DNA from: Brasilonema sennae CENA114
GTDB taxonomy: Bacteria > Cyanobacteriota > Cyanobacteriia > Cyanobacteriales > Nostocaceae
Direction of reading: 5' to 3'
DNA: 64,000 bases
Assembly (NCBI RefSeq): GCF_006968745.1
Contig: NZ_CP030118.1
Span: forward strand, 930,001-994,000
The notes below the pieces were generated by a model. That model made no database searches. It saw only the letters and a list, made by a program, of their open reading frames with translations, and had not been told where the DNA came from. The position numbers and the translations under genes are program-made. The stretch's first letter is position 1, and the number at the start of each line of letters is the position of its first letter. This document shows positions 9,163 through 17,816 of the stretch, piece after piece.

Positions 9163-10356
9163 CTATTTTACGTCTAAGTGGGACAATATTTGATTATACG
9201 CCTCAAGGGTTTGATGAGCGATCGCATCCCAACTATAATTTTTCAGAGCATACTCTTTAGCACACAATCCCCGCCGTTGGCGTTCCGAAGGATTTTGTAA
9301 TGCTATACGAAGCATGTTAGTGAATTCTGACACATCTGTTGCGCCCACCCATCCGGACTCGCTATCACGCACTTCTTGACAAATGTGCACTTGGTCTGAT
9401 ATTACTACTGGTGTTCCAGCAGCCATCGCTTCAGCTACAGCAATACCAAAATTTTCGTAATAGGATGGCAAGACGAAGATATCAGCAGCTTGTAGAAGAG
9501 TAGATTTTAATTCACCAGTGACAAAGCCAGTGATTGTGGAGTGCGATCGCAACTCAGAAGCTTGTATTTGTAATTTTATCTTTTCTTCATAACTTGGATC
9601 TTGAGGATTAGTCCCAGCTAGGACAAAGTGAAAATTTAATCCTTCAGCTAAAAGCGCCTCTAACGCTGGAAGCAGTAGATTCAAACCTTTTTTTGGATCA
9701 ATCCGGGACATAAACAGCACTAGAGGCACATCTTCTGGTATACCTAACTGACGACACACCTCTTCTGTTTCTGCTTCCCCTACTCTCTTAATAGGCTTCA
9801 CACCCAAGGGAATCACCAAATCTCGGGTTGAAACTCCAAATCTTTCTGACACCTTGGCTTCCTGAGTGCTAGTAAAGTGAATTGCGGCTGCAGCAGCTAA
9901 ATTTGGACGTTCTAAAATTGCAGCATAAAGCTGTTTCAGTTGCTTTTTTTTACGTAAATCAGCAGGATCTAAAGTTCCCAGAGGACGCAAAATGTAAGGT
10001 AGTTTTTGTCTGTGACAAATAGTCGCGGCAAAACTACTAACAGGGGAAAATAGAGCATGAATATGGGCTAAATTAAACTCACTTGCATGACGATTTAACC
10101 ACCTGAGTAAGTCAACAGAAAATTTATAGCGACGAAAAGGGGCACAACGAAAATAAATTATCTTATAGCCATCCTGTTCGATGGGACAACTTAAGGGAAC
10201 ATCCAAAGGTTTTTGCCCAGAATCACCATTGCTGTCAGTAGTGAGAACAGTAACTTCCACTCCTTGCCGTGCCAATGCGGGAGCGAGTCCTAGTATCATT
10301 TGACTAGGACCACCGTAAATCAGTGAAATTGAGGGAATAATCTGTAGAACTTGCAT
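9163..10356 (-). CDS. hpsP: GT4-family glycosyltransferase, HpsP-like
   Basis: A retaining GT-B glycosyltransferase of about 397 residues that would add a sugar to a lipid-linked exopolysaccharide intermediate on the inner face of the cytoplasmic membrane. The N-terminal domain starts VLQIIPSISLIYGGPSQ, with the glycine-rich acceptor loop. The C-terminal domain has VLFMSRIDPKKGL for nucleotide-sugar binding and the E-x7-E motif in YENFGIAVAEAMAAGTP. I use the ATG at 10356; the longer reading needs a TTG. Sequence style and the company of HpsO/N/L-like genes suggest HpsP of hormogonium polysaccharide synthesis. The GT4 call is firm; the hps name rests on recall of the family. Confidence 0.85.
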   Translation of the reverse strand: MQVLQIIPSISLIYGGPSQMILGLAPALARQGVEVTVLTTDSNGDSGQKPLDVPLSCPIEQDGYKIIYFRCAPFRRYKFSVDLLRWLNRHASEFNLAHIHALFSPVSSFAATICHRQKLPYILRPLGTLDPADLRKKKQLKQLYAAILERPNLAAAAAIHFTSTQEAKVSERFGVSTRDLVIPLGVKPIKRVGEAETEEVCRQLGIPEDVPLVLFMSRIDPKKGLNLLLPALEALLAEGLNFHFVLAGTNPQDPSYEEKIKLQIQASELRSHSTITGFVTGELKSTLLQAADIFVLPSYYENFGIAVAEAMAAGTPVVISDQVHICQEVRDSESGWVGATDVSEFTNMLRIALQNPSERQRRGLCAKEYALKNYSWDAIAHQTLEAYNQILSHLDVK

Positions 10357-10479
10357 AATAGGTTTGGGCAAGAGTAGGTTTTCTTAACCTTTACCCTTGC
10401 CCAAGACAAAACTTTACATATATTACGTATATTCAGTTTAATGACATGATTGACTGAAAATGCTAGGTTGTCACAAATT

Positions 10480-11805
10480 TTATTCTAGAAAACTGCGCGA
10501 TCGCTGAGTCTTAATCAAAGAAACTTGTATAGTCAAGAGGAAGCTGACAAAACTAGCAATAGCAATCACTGGTATCATTGCCGTGCCAGAAAGTACGCTC
10601 AAAATCACCGTCGTGCTGATTGGTGTTTTTGTAATTGCCACATTTACCGCTGCCATCATGCAGATCATGGCAATTGTTGGATGGATTTGTGGAACACCCA
10701 GAGAGACAGCAAAGCCTACTGCTGCGCCAACATAAAATAAAGGGAAAATGAATCCTCCTCGGAAACCGGAGTGGAGGGTGCAACAGATAGCCAGCATCTT
10801 AGCAAAGGCAATCATCAGCAACATCGTCATCCCAAGCTGTGAACCTGTCTCTACGATAGTTTCAATTTCTTTTTCACCAAAAAACAGAGTTTGAGGAAAC
10901 ACCAAAGCAATCAGCCCAATTGATAAGCCTCCTAGCGTGGCAAGCAGAATGATATGGTGGCGAATGTGCTCGCTAAAGTGTCCGATGCTGCGGAAAAGAA
11001 CAACAAAGAGAATGGCAACTAACGCACCTAAGACTCCAAGGATTGCGCCCTCAACCAGATTTATCAACTCAAGTGTAGGAACAGCCCCAAAGTGGTATAT
11101 GGCACCAATCTCCAGCCCCGTATTCAGTCGAAACACAAAAAAGCTGAGAATTGCGCTCAAGATAGCGGGAATGAGTGCTTCATAGTATTCCAGTCCTCGT
11201 CGATGAGGAATTTCCAAAGCGAAGAGGGCACCACCAACAGGCGCACCAAAGAAGGCACCAAGGGCAGCACTCATACCACAAAAAGTCAATACGCGGGCTG
11301 AAACTAGCGTCACTTTAAGCTTTTTACCTAGCCAACCACCAAAACTACCAATGATTTGTACCAAGGGCGCTTCAGGTCCCGCACTACCCCCTGCAGTGAT
11401 AGAGAATAAAGAGGCAACAATCATTGCTGGGGTTTGACGGATCTCAATCAGCCCTGGATCGTGTACTTTGTCAACTACCATTGAAACTTCACCAGGAAGT
11501 CCCATAAAGCGGAGGGTTAAACCAACCAGCAAGCCACCAATTGTAGTCACAATCCAGATATAGTTCTGAGGTGAAAACCCAATTGGAAATTTTGGGGTGA
11601 TAAAGTCCGGTAAGGTATGCCATACAAAATGCAAGCAGGCTTCTAGCACATAGTAGTAAGCCGTTGCAACCAACCCTCCAGCAATCCCGATTACTACTGA
11701 ACAGAGAATTGTTTGCTGGTAAGTGAGTTGACGAGTTTGGGCAAAGCCTTCAACTATGGGGTTAGACTCCGTGGTTTGAATTGTCAGTGACAAAATTTTC
11801 TCCAT
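10480..11805 (-). CDS. CLC-type chloride channel or transporter
   Basis: A 441-residue polytopic membrane protein of the CLC family with about ten hydrophobic segments. Conserved landmarks are GGSAGPEAPLVQIIG (helix F region), GAFFGAPVGGALFALE and GFRGGFIFPLFYVGA (helix N region). The glutamate that gates classical CLC exchangers (GREGP in E. coli ClcA) is alanine here (Ala142 in GSAGP), with a glutamate three residues later. The GSGIP filter is also not recognisable; MGLPGE stands near that place. Ion selectivity and mechanism therefore cannot be assumed. It sits between glycosyltransferase genes, 123 nt upstream of the HpsP-like gene on the same strand. Cotranscription is possible but unproven. 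Confidence 0.85.
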   Translation of the reverse strand: MEKILSLTIQTTESNPIVEGFAQTRQLTYQQTILCSVVIGIAGGLVATAYYYVLEACLHFVWHTLPDFITPKFPIGFSPQNYIWIVTTIGGLLVGLTLRFMGLPGEVSMVVDKVHDPGLIEIRQTPAMIVASLFSITAGGSAGPEAPLVQIIGSFGGWLGKKLKVTLVSARVLTFCGMSAALGAFFGAPVGGALFALEIPHRRGLEYYEALIPAILSAILSFFVFRLNTGLEIGAIYHFGAVPTLELINLVEGAILGVLGALVAILFVVLFRSIGHFSEHIRHHIILLATLGGLSIGLIALVFPQTLFFGEKEIETIVETGSQLGMTMLLMIAFAKMLAICCTLHSGFRGGFIFPLFYVGAAVGFAVSLGVPQIHPTIAMICMMAAVNVAITKTPISTTVILSVLSGTAMIPVIAIASFVSFLLTIQVSLIKTQRSRSFLE

Positions 11806-11880
11806 TTATGGAATTTCGAGGATACGAAGGAAGAATCCAAAAGAAATATCGGCTTTTGTATATGTCCCAATAAATTCATT

Positions 11881-12120
11881 TCAGATTAGGAAGTGCGACA
11901 ACACATTTTTTACTTGCATTGTCGCTGCTATTATGCATTCAACCAGTCGTTTGTATGGCTGACGGGTTTGTACTATAAAAAAGACCAAAACCAACTGCAC
12001 TTGGCAGTTAAAAAGAATTGGCACACCAAACCCAGCTTTGACACCGAAAGCTTTGGCAATTTGATTTCGTAAAAAATCAGTTTCTGACGCTGCTGAGGCA
12101 TCCGATAGAGCGACTACCAA
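11881..12120 (-). pseudogene. GAF-domain remnant
   Basis: The 79-codon frame resembles the second half of a cyanobacterial sensor GAF domain: FLRNQIAKAFGVKAGFGVPI is the strand-loop-strand segment, followed by an LVFFIVQTRQPYKRL segment and a closing helix. The only start is TTG, a stop lies a few codons upstream, and no first half or output domain remains. I read it as a decayed sensor fragment, not a functional gene. Confidence 0.5.
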
Positions 12121-12323
12121 GCCATCACAAGCTAAGTGTTACCTGCACACTTAATGATTGATGATAAACAATGCTGTCTTGTCTTTTTGTCCGATAGTAT
12201 ACACATTTAGCTGAAATTATTAATGCTGGACTTTAGACAAAAGCACGGAAAGTTGGCACTCCTCGTTCCCTGTTCCCTGTTAAGCGCCCTGACTTTGTTA
12301 GTTCACCAAATAAAACCGGATTT

Positions 12324-13496
12324 CTATATAGTTATAAGTTCTTTATAAAACTCCAATTGCTGTTTTGCTAAAGCTTTATTCGTATACTGAGTCATTACTT
12401 TTTCATAACCCATTTCACCTAAATTCTTAGCAACTTCAGGTTTTTCCATTAATTGGAGTATGCAATCAGCCAGCCCTTTCGGATCTCCTTCCGGAAATAT
12501 TAATCCAGCATCACCAATCACATAAGGAATTTCACCAGAATTAGAACCAATAACAGGGACTTTGCAAGCCATTGCTTCTATGAGTACATGACCAAATTGT
12601 TCTTTCCAGCCAGCAGAAGTTATATTTTTGAGACTGTAGTTTGTTTCTGATGGCAGGACTAAAGTACTCATTAAATTGATATATTTTGGAACTTCATCAT
12701 GTGGAACGCTTTCTACCAAGATGATTTTGTCTTGAATATTATATTCTGCTGCTTTGTTCATTAACTCTGACTTTAACGAACCACGTCCCAAAAGCAAAAC
12801 TTTCCAAGATTTATCTCTCAAACTAGCTAAAGCATTTATCAGAGTCAGTAATCCCTTTTCTGGAACAAAGCGTCCAACAAATCCCACAACAAAATCATCT
12901 GGTTGAATTCCTAATTTACTTCCTAATTCTGGTTGTGGTGTGGGAGTAAACAGAGTTTCGTCAACACCCAGTTGAGGCATAACTTTGATGGAACCTTTGT
13001 ATCCATGTTCTCGTAATATCTCGGCACCATCTTGGTTACCCGAAATAATGCCATGACTGTGGCTGAGATTATATTTCTCTAATAAAGAAACTGGAAATTT
13101 CAGGTTATATGGTAAATTCCACCAGGTGAAAAAGACATTTTTTGCCTTGAGTCCTAAAAGCCGATTTAAAGTAATCGTCTCAGTATAAGCTAATCCCTTA
13201 GAACCTTGTTCTACCTGGATAATCTGGGGACGAAAATCTGACAACAAAGCTATCAAATCAGCGCCAAATGTCAGGAGTCCTTGATGATTTTGACTCAAGT
13301 TAGAAATTGGAATAATACGAAACTTGCCTTCCTCACGGTATTGAGTTTCAATGATTTTATTTTGAACACCGCCCGGTTTCCACTTTTTGGGAACGACAAC
13401 TGTGACTTCAATTTCCGGTTCTAGTTGAGAGAGAAGGCGTAGTTTTTCACAGTTAAGGTCTACAATATAAGTGTGGCTTGCTACTAAAATCTTCAT
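12324..13496 (-). CDS. hpsO: GT4-family glycosyltransferase, HpsO-like
   Basis: A 390-residue GT-B glycosyltransferase. The ATG at 13496 gives the standard opening MKILVASHTYI; the longer reading adds MRTYEIS. The C-terminal half holds VVGFVGRFVPEKGLLTL (nucleotide-sugar domain) and the E-x7-E catalytic motif in EQFGHVLIEAMACKVPV. The predicted job is sugar transfer during exopolysaccharide assembly. It follows the GT2 gene after about 100 nt on the same strand, in the order HpsL, HpsN, HpsO, then the CLC gene and HpsP. GT4 membership is certain from the motifs; the hps assignment is a family-level inference. Confidence 0.85.
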   Translation of the reverse strand: MKILVASHTYIVDLNCEKLRLLSQLEPEIEVTVVVPKKWKPGGVQNKIIETQYREEGKFRIIPISNLSQNHQGLLTFGADLIALLSDFRPQIIQVEQGSKGLAYTETITLNRLLGLKAKNVFFTWWNLPYNLKFPVSLLEKYNLSHSHGIISGNQDGAEILREHGYKGSIKVMPQLGVDETLFTPTPQPELGSKLGIQPDDFVVGFVGRFVPEKGLLTLINALASLRDKSWKVLLLGRGSLKSELMNKAAEYNIQDKIILVESVPHDEVPKYINLMSTLVLPSETNYSLKNITSAGWKEQFGHVLIEAMACKVPVIGSNSGEIPYVIGDAGLIFPEGDPKGLADCILQLMEKPEVAKNLGEMGYEKVMTQYTNKALAKQQLEFYKELITI

Positions 13497-13599
13497 TGAT
13501 ATCTCATAAGTTCTCATTTTTTCTTTTTAACTGCAGATCCCCGCGAATTAACGCAGATAAATTTATCATCTATCTGCACCGATCGCCGTCAATCTGCGG

Positions 13600-14598
13600 T
13601 TAAATAATCTTAACTTGCTCATCCATGTGAGTGTAAATTTGACCATCATTCCAAATTGATTGAATGACAGTACCCAAGGCTTTTAAAAACCCCAAAAAGA
13701 AGAAAACGCCACGAGTCACAATTTTGATGGGTGAACCGCTTTTGTTGCAAGGAGGATGTCCAAGGACATGACAGTCAAATAAACGAGCATAAAGCCGTAA
13801 AGCTTGAGTAGTGGTGAGGTTTTTCAGCCCCATTAAGAAATGGTTGTGGTAAAAAGTGAGTTGGTATTGGAGAGAGCGCATACTAATATCATGGCAACCT
13901 CCCGTCTCTTCTCCTAAATGTACCAAATCTGCTTCTGGGTCATACCAAATTTTATATCCTGTTTGCCGCAACCTTAAACAAAAATCAGATTCTTCTCGCA
14001 CTGCACTACCACGAAACCTTTCATCAAATTTCAAACCGTATTTGGTAAAAATTTCGCGACGAAAGGACATATTACAACCCCTTGCTGTTAGAACTTCTTG
14101 GGGCTTAATTGTATGTACCAAATCGATATAATACCAAGCAATTCCTGGATCCATTGCCTGGGGAGGAAGATATGAAATCTGTAAATTTCCCCCAGAGTCA
14201 CCTAATTTCATTCTGTCAAATACCCGTCCAGCAATAGCCCCCACTTCTGGTTTTTCTAAATAGTTTTTCGCATGGGCTGCTAAAAATCCAGGGGTTAATT
14301 GCACATCATCATCAATAAATAAAATGATTTCACCTGCTGCACGTCGCACTGCATAATTTCGCGCCCCAGGCAAACTTGCCCAATTCAAACGAAACCACTT
14401 TATTTTGTTAGTTTCGGCTAACTCTTCTAAGTAAGCTTCCGTTTCTGATTGATGTTTTGGAGTTTGATCTACAACCAAAACTTCATAATTTGGGTAGTCC
14501 TGTTTCAAAACATCAGCAAGACTATCGCGCAGTGGCTCTTCACGACAGTACGTCGGGACAATAACAGAAATTAAAGGTAAATTCATATTAATAGTCAT
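13600..14598 (-). CDS. hpsN: GT2-family glycosyltransferase, HpsN-like
   Basis: A 332-residue inverting GT-A glycosyltransferase. The opening ISVIVPTYCREEPL and the metal-binding IILFIDDDVQLTPGF identify the GT2 fold; FRGSAVREESDFCLRL supplies the acidic catalytic-base region. No strong membrane segment is needed for the fold, though HVLGHPPC and a hydrophobic VFFFLGFLKALG near the end may touch the membrane. The ATG at 14598 is used; an in-frame ATG four codons later (14586) starts closer to the conserved core. Upstream is a TCATTAG repeat and then the HpsL-like gene. The specific hpsN label is tentative. Confidence 0.8.
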   Translation of the reverse strand: MTINMNLPLISVIVPTYCREEPLRDSLADVLKQDYPNYEVLVVDQTPKHQSETEAYLEELAETNKIKWFRLNWASLPGARNYAVRRAAGEIILFIDDDVQLTPGFLAAHAKNYLEKPEVGAIAGRVFDRMKLGDSGGNLQISYLPPQAMDPGIAWYYIDLVHTIKPQEVLTARGCNMSFRREIFTKYGLKFDERFRGSAVREESDFCLRLRQTGYKIWYDPEADLVHLGEETGGCHDISMRSLQYQLTFYHNHFLMGLKNLTTTQALRLYARLFDCHVLGHPPCNKSGSPIKIVTRGVFFFLGFLKALGTVIQSIWNDGQIYTHMDEQVKII

Positions 14599-14601
14599 CA
14601 G

Positions 14602-14630
14602 TCATTAGTCATTAGTCATTAGTCATTACT
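14602..14630. repeat. Heptameric tandem repeat TCATTAG
   Basis: Four adjacent TCATCAG/TCATTAG units between the GT2 and HpsL-like genes. Short tandem heptamers of this type are common in filamentous cyanobacteria; similar units occur near 46840, 52930 and 53010. Confidence 0.75.
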
Positions 14631-14780
14631 CTCTTGCCGGTGCAAGATTACCTATCTTCTTTTTGATTTTCTTGGCGTCCTTGGCACGCCAGTCGCCTCA
14701 ACGGGGGGGAACCCCCGCACGGCGCTGGCTCGTCTTGGCGGTTCGTTAAATTAGGTATTCTTGTGGCGGAAAGGGAGTAG

Positions 14781-16478
14781 TCAAAAACTATTCTCCCCTG
14801 CTTCCTCTATCCCTCTCTCCCTCACTCCCTTCCCCCTATTCTTCTTACCCTGTTTCTTTTTTACCTGCGCTTGTTGGAGTCTTTCTTGCTTGTCTATTTC
14901 TGGTAATTTTAACAGCACTCCAGCAAAGAACCAGTAATAGACAGCAATTGGATCGACATCAAGAGGATAATAGTAGGTGTTGTAACTAATAAATAATATG
15001 AACACCCACAAAGCAGCTGCGTAACTGCGGAGATTAGGATTTCTGATGGAACGATAAGTCTGGAAACACACGATTGTTAAAGTCGTGACTAAAGCTAAAA
15101 ATCCCAGTAATCCCAACGGTCCAATTTCATATATTATTTTAGGATAGTAAGTTTCTATTAGTCTGGTGCTACCTAGCACACGAGCAGAGTTAGTGGCACG
15201 CCCTAACCCATGTCCTAGTGGTTCTAAATTTCTCCAAACGTTCGCAAATTGCTGCGTGATAAATTCTAGGGGTGGGGAAGCTTCCCAACGTTCATTCAGA
15301 CTTGCTGTCCTTTCTTGGAAAATCTCAGGGTTTCTCACGATCGCAAATCCCAAAATCATCGCCAGTCCCACTCCTATGGGCAGAAACCGTTTGAGGTTGC
15401 GAATTTGACCAGTCAGCAATAGCAAAACTACGAAGCACAGAGGTACCAATGCTAAGGCTATCCTTTGCCCGGAGACAATTGCATTAATCATAACTGCTGC
15501 CATAGAGCTTAAACTTAGAATCCGCCAGATTCTAGAAGGATCACTAAAGCCGGAAGCAAAGGCAAAAAAGATACTGGAAATCAAAAACCATCCCCACTGC
15601 CAAGGCGCAACAAAAGTTCCTGGTAGACGAATTATCCCTTGATCGGGACTATAAATCAGAGAACCACCAAAGTAACATCGCGCTTCGATTGATGCTTTAA
15701 ATTGGGCCGCCCCTTCTAAGAATCTTGTGCCTTGACATATCCCCTTCGATAGTAATACGTATTGAATTAATCCCATCGCACAGCACGCTAATATAAGCAC
15801 AATTTGCAGGCGCGATAAAAATAGGAAATCCCGCTGATTGCGAATGAGATAGTAAGCGCAACCAATCAAGGGTACATAGCCCAACAAGACTTTTAAACCG
15901 AGTATCCCCACGCCTATGGGTATTTCTGTTGTTGTATCGTTTAATAATTGAGTTAAAGATGGGTTAAGCTGCTGCGCTCCATTAACAAATACTAGTGTTA
16001 GTAAACATATACCTAACAAAATAAACAGTGGAGTTTTAATAGCTTGGGGAACGATTAGGGGTAATCGCTGTTTTCGACACATTTGCCAAAGTCCAATCAG
16101 CGCTGGAATATAAAACGAGTCTTTTGCTAATTGGAGTATGGGACTATTGCCGAGGTAGTAAGTAATAGTACCCGCAAACGGCACGTAAATAAGAAAAGCA
16201 AAAAGGGCCTGGCGGGGATATTTGTAAGACAAAGCGATAGTCACAATTCCCAATAAACCTGGAACTGCTGCCTTAATTCCACCAACAAAAGCCATGAGAA
16301 TGCCAAAGAAGATACCGCCAAAAGCAGCAGTCGTTAAAAAATTGGTGAATTCTTTGCGCTGTTGTGCAGCTTTACGCTTTTGGGCTAAACGTTCTTTGAG
16401 GCTAAGAGTTGGAGTTTCCTGACCCTTCTGTTTTTTTGCTTTTTTGTATTTGTTGGATTTTAACTTTGCTGTCAGCAT
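14781..16478 (-). CDS. hpsL: O-antigen-ligase-like membrane protein, HpsL-like
   Basis: A 565-residue inner-membrane protein. A Lys/Gln-rich cytoplasmic N-terminus (about 45 residues) precedes about ten transmembrane segments beginning FLTTAAFGGIFFGILMAF. A large extracytoplasmic loop in the second half (about residues 390-450, RTASLNERWEASPP to RLIETYYPK) and the surrounding helices match the Wzy/WaaL-type polymerase or ligase architecture. The C-terminal 30 residues are Lys/Arg/Gly/Glu-rich and derive from low-complexity DNA. It should polymerise or ligate exopolysaccharide repeat units at the periplasmic face. It is the first gene of the run HpsL-HpsN-HpsO. The polytopic ligase-like type is clear; identity as HpsL is a strong resemblance that was not searched. 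Confidence 0.8.
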   Translation of the reverse strand: MLTAKLKSNKYKKAKKQKGQETPTLSLKERLAQKRKAAQQRKEFTNFLTTAAFGGIFFGILMAFVGGIKAAVPGLLGIVTIALSYKYPRQALFAFLIYVPFAGTITYYLGNSPILQLAKDSFYIPALIGLWQMCRKQRLPLIVPQAIKTPLFILLGICLLTLVFVNGAQQLNPSLTQLLNDTTTEIPIGVGILGLKVLLGYVPLIGCAYYLIRNQRDFLFLSRLQIVLILACCAMGLIQYVLLSKGICQGTRFLEGAAQFKASIEARCYFGGSLIYSPDQGIIRLPGTFVAPWQWGWFLISSIFFAFASGFSDPSRIWRILSLSSMAAVMINAIVSGQRIALALVPLCFVVLLLLTGQIRNLKRFLPIGVGLAMILGFAIVRNPEIFQERTASLNERWEASPPLEFITQQFANVWRNLEPLGHGLGRATNSARVLGSTRLIETYYPKIIYEIGPLGLLGFLALVTTLTIVCFQTYRSIRNPNLRSYAAALWVFILFISYNTYYYPLDVDPIAVYYWFFAGVLLKLPEIDKQERLQQAQVKKKQGKKNRGKGVRERGIEEAGENSF

Positions 16479-16848
16479 GGCGTTGCTGTAGATATGCGCA
16501 TAAAGTCACTAGCTATAGATGTTTTTTTTACATATTATTTTGAATATAGCAGTCCTAAATGATTCTTGAGAATCTCTGTGTGTGTCTTATTTATCCAAAA
16601 ATTGCAGTCAGTCAAGAACTAGGGGTGTAAGAGCAACGCCTAGAGCGCGATCGCCGAACGGTGTGACGCAGAGGAAAATCCTATGCCAACGGCAAGCTAC
16701 TTTGAACATAGGTGGATCGAGTGCCCATCAAGGAAAAAAGGTTTGTATCCATGTTTGTAACGGAGGCAGGACTGGGGAGAGGTAGTGCCAGAGAGGGGGT
16801 TTCCGCAGGAAAGACGCCAGGAAGTGCGAACATAACCAAACTGGATTC
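16479..16848. other. Intergenic stretch without a supported gene
   Basis: 370 nt between the GT2 gene and the HpsL-like gene. It contains a GCGATCGC site near 16649 and GC-rich blocks of the dispersed-repeat type (GGGGGTTTCCGCAGGAAAGACGCCAG near 16795). I see no coding frame worth calling. Confidence 0.5.
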
Positions 16849-17598
16849 CTATAAATTCAACGGGTACAAATTAAATTCTTCGCGAATTGATGGGTTTAAG
16901 GTTTTACGGTTAAATATGCTAAATGTTAACTGGCTTGTTCCATAATAAAGATTTTCTCCGGTGGCAATAATATAAACTGCACCAGGAAACGGTAATGGCT
17001 GAAGATGATTTCCATCTTTCGCCAAAGTTTCTCGGACTTTTTCATGATCTATATAAAATTTATAGTAACCATATCCACGGTTATATTCTGGATTCTCAGG
17101 TAGATTATTTAAGTCGTACCTGAGAATATTACAAGAGCCACACATTTTATAAAAGTTTCTTCTTTTGACATATATAACATCACTTTCGTTTTGATATTTG
17201 TAACCTTTATTTATAAACCAACCATTATTCTGATGATTTTGATTAACAAATTCTGCTAAATACTTGCTGACACAATCGTCAGCATCCACAGTCATAGTAT
17301 AAGATGGGGAAAATTCTTGAGCATGGATTAATCCCTTCAAAATTTTTCGCCCTTTGTCGGTATGCCCTCTAGAGAAGGTATCTGGCTCGTTAATTGCAGG
17401 TGGAAAATCAACTTCGATATATGTAAGATGGGGATGATCAAATTCAATTTTTGGCTTTTGGTGGCAAACAACAATAACCCGATAATTTGAGGAAGTTTGA
17501 TGGCAAACTGATTTGATGCATCTTTCAAATAACTTGGTTACAAGTTCCCAAGATTTAGAGGCTTGCGGACTTTTCAGGGGTATGACAAACACAAGCAT
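16849..17598 (-). CDS. GT2-like glycosyltransferase of unknown specificity
   Basis: A 249-residue protein with a GT-A style layout. The opening MLVFVIPLKSP is followed by a helix ending in CIKSVCHQTSSNYRVIVVCHQ, and by YTMTVDADDCVSKYLAEF, whose DADD would bind the metal and sugar nucleotide. The family is the short cyanobacterial glycosyltransferases often found beside exopolysaccharide genes. The C-terminal part (GYGYYKFYIDHEKVRE, AVYIIATGENLYYGT) is not one I can assign. It is separated from the HpsL-like gene by 370 nt, so it probably has its own promoter. The acceptor and donor sugars are unknown. Confidence 0.75.
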   Translation of the reverse strand: MLVFVIPLKSPQASKSWELVTKLFERCIKSVCHQTSSNYRVIVVCHQKPKIEFDHPHLTYIEVDFPPAINEPDTFSRGHTDKGRKILKGLIHAQEFSPSYTMTVDADDCVSKYLAEFVNQNHQNNGWFINKGYKYQNESDVIYVKRRNFYKMCGSCNILRYDLNNLPENPEYNRGYGYYKFYIDHEKVRETLAKDGNHLQPLPFPGAVYIIATGENLYYGTSQLTFSIFNRKTLNPSIREEFNLYPLNL

Positions 17599-17716
17599 AA
17601 GCTATTAAGAACTAGACTACTTTTTATTACTGGTTTTCTTTCTTTTAAATGAGCAAATGCGTGATTTTTTTATATAACAATCCTATTTGATTTTTGTGAA
17701 ACTAGGTACATTTTTA

Positions 17717-17816
17717 TCAGTTATCAGTTATCAGTTACCAGTTACCAGTGATCAATTGTTCACTGTTAAGCGTTCACTGTTTACTGTTGACTGTTGACTG
17801 TTCACTGTTAAGCGTT
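17717..17816. repeat. Degenerate short tandem repeats (TATCAGT / TTCACTG types)
   Basis: Consecutive TTATCAG, TTACCAG, TTCACTG, TTGACTG and TTAAGCG units. They run through the 3' end of the leftward HD-phosphohydrolase gene, so its last residues (LNSEQSTVNSKQ) are encoded by repeat units. Confidence 0.8.
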
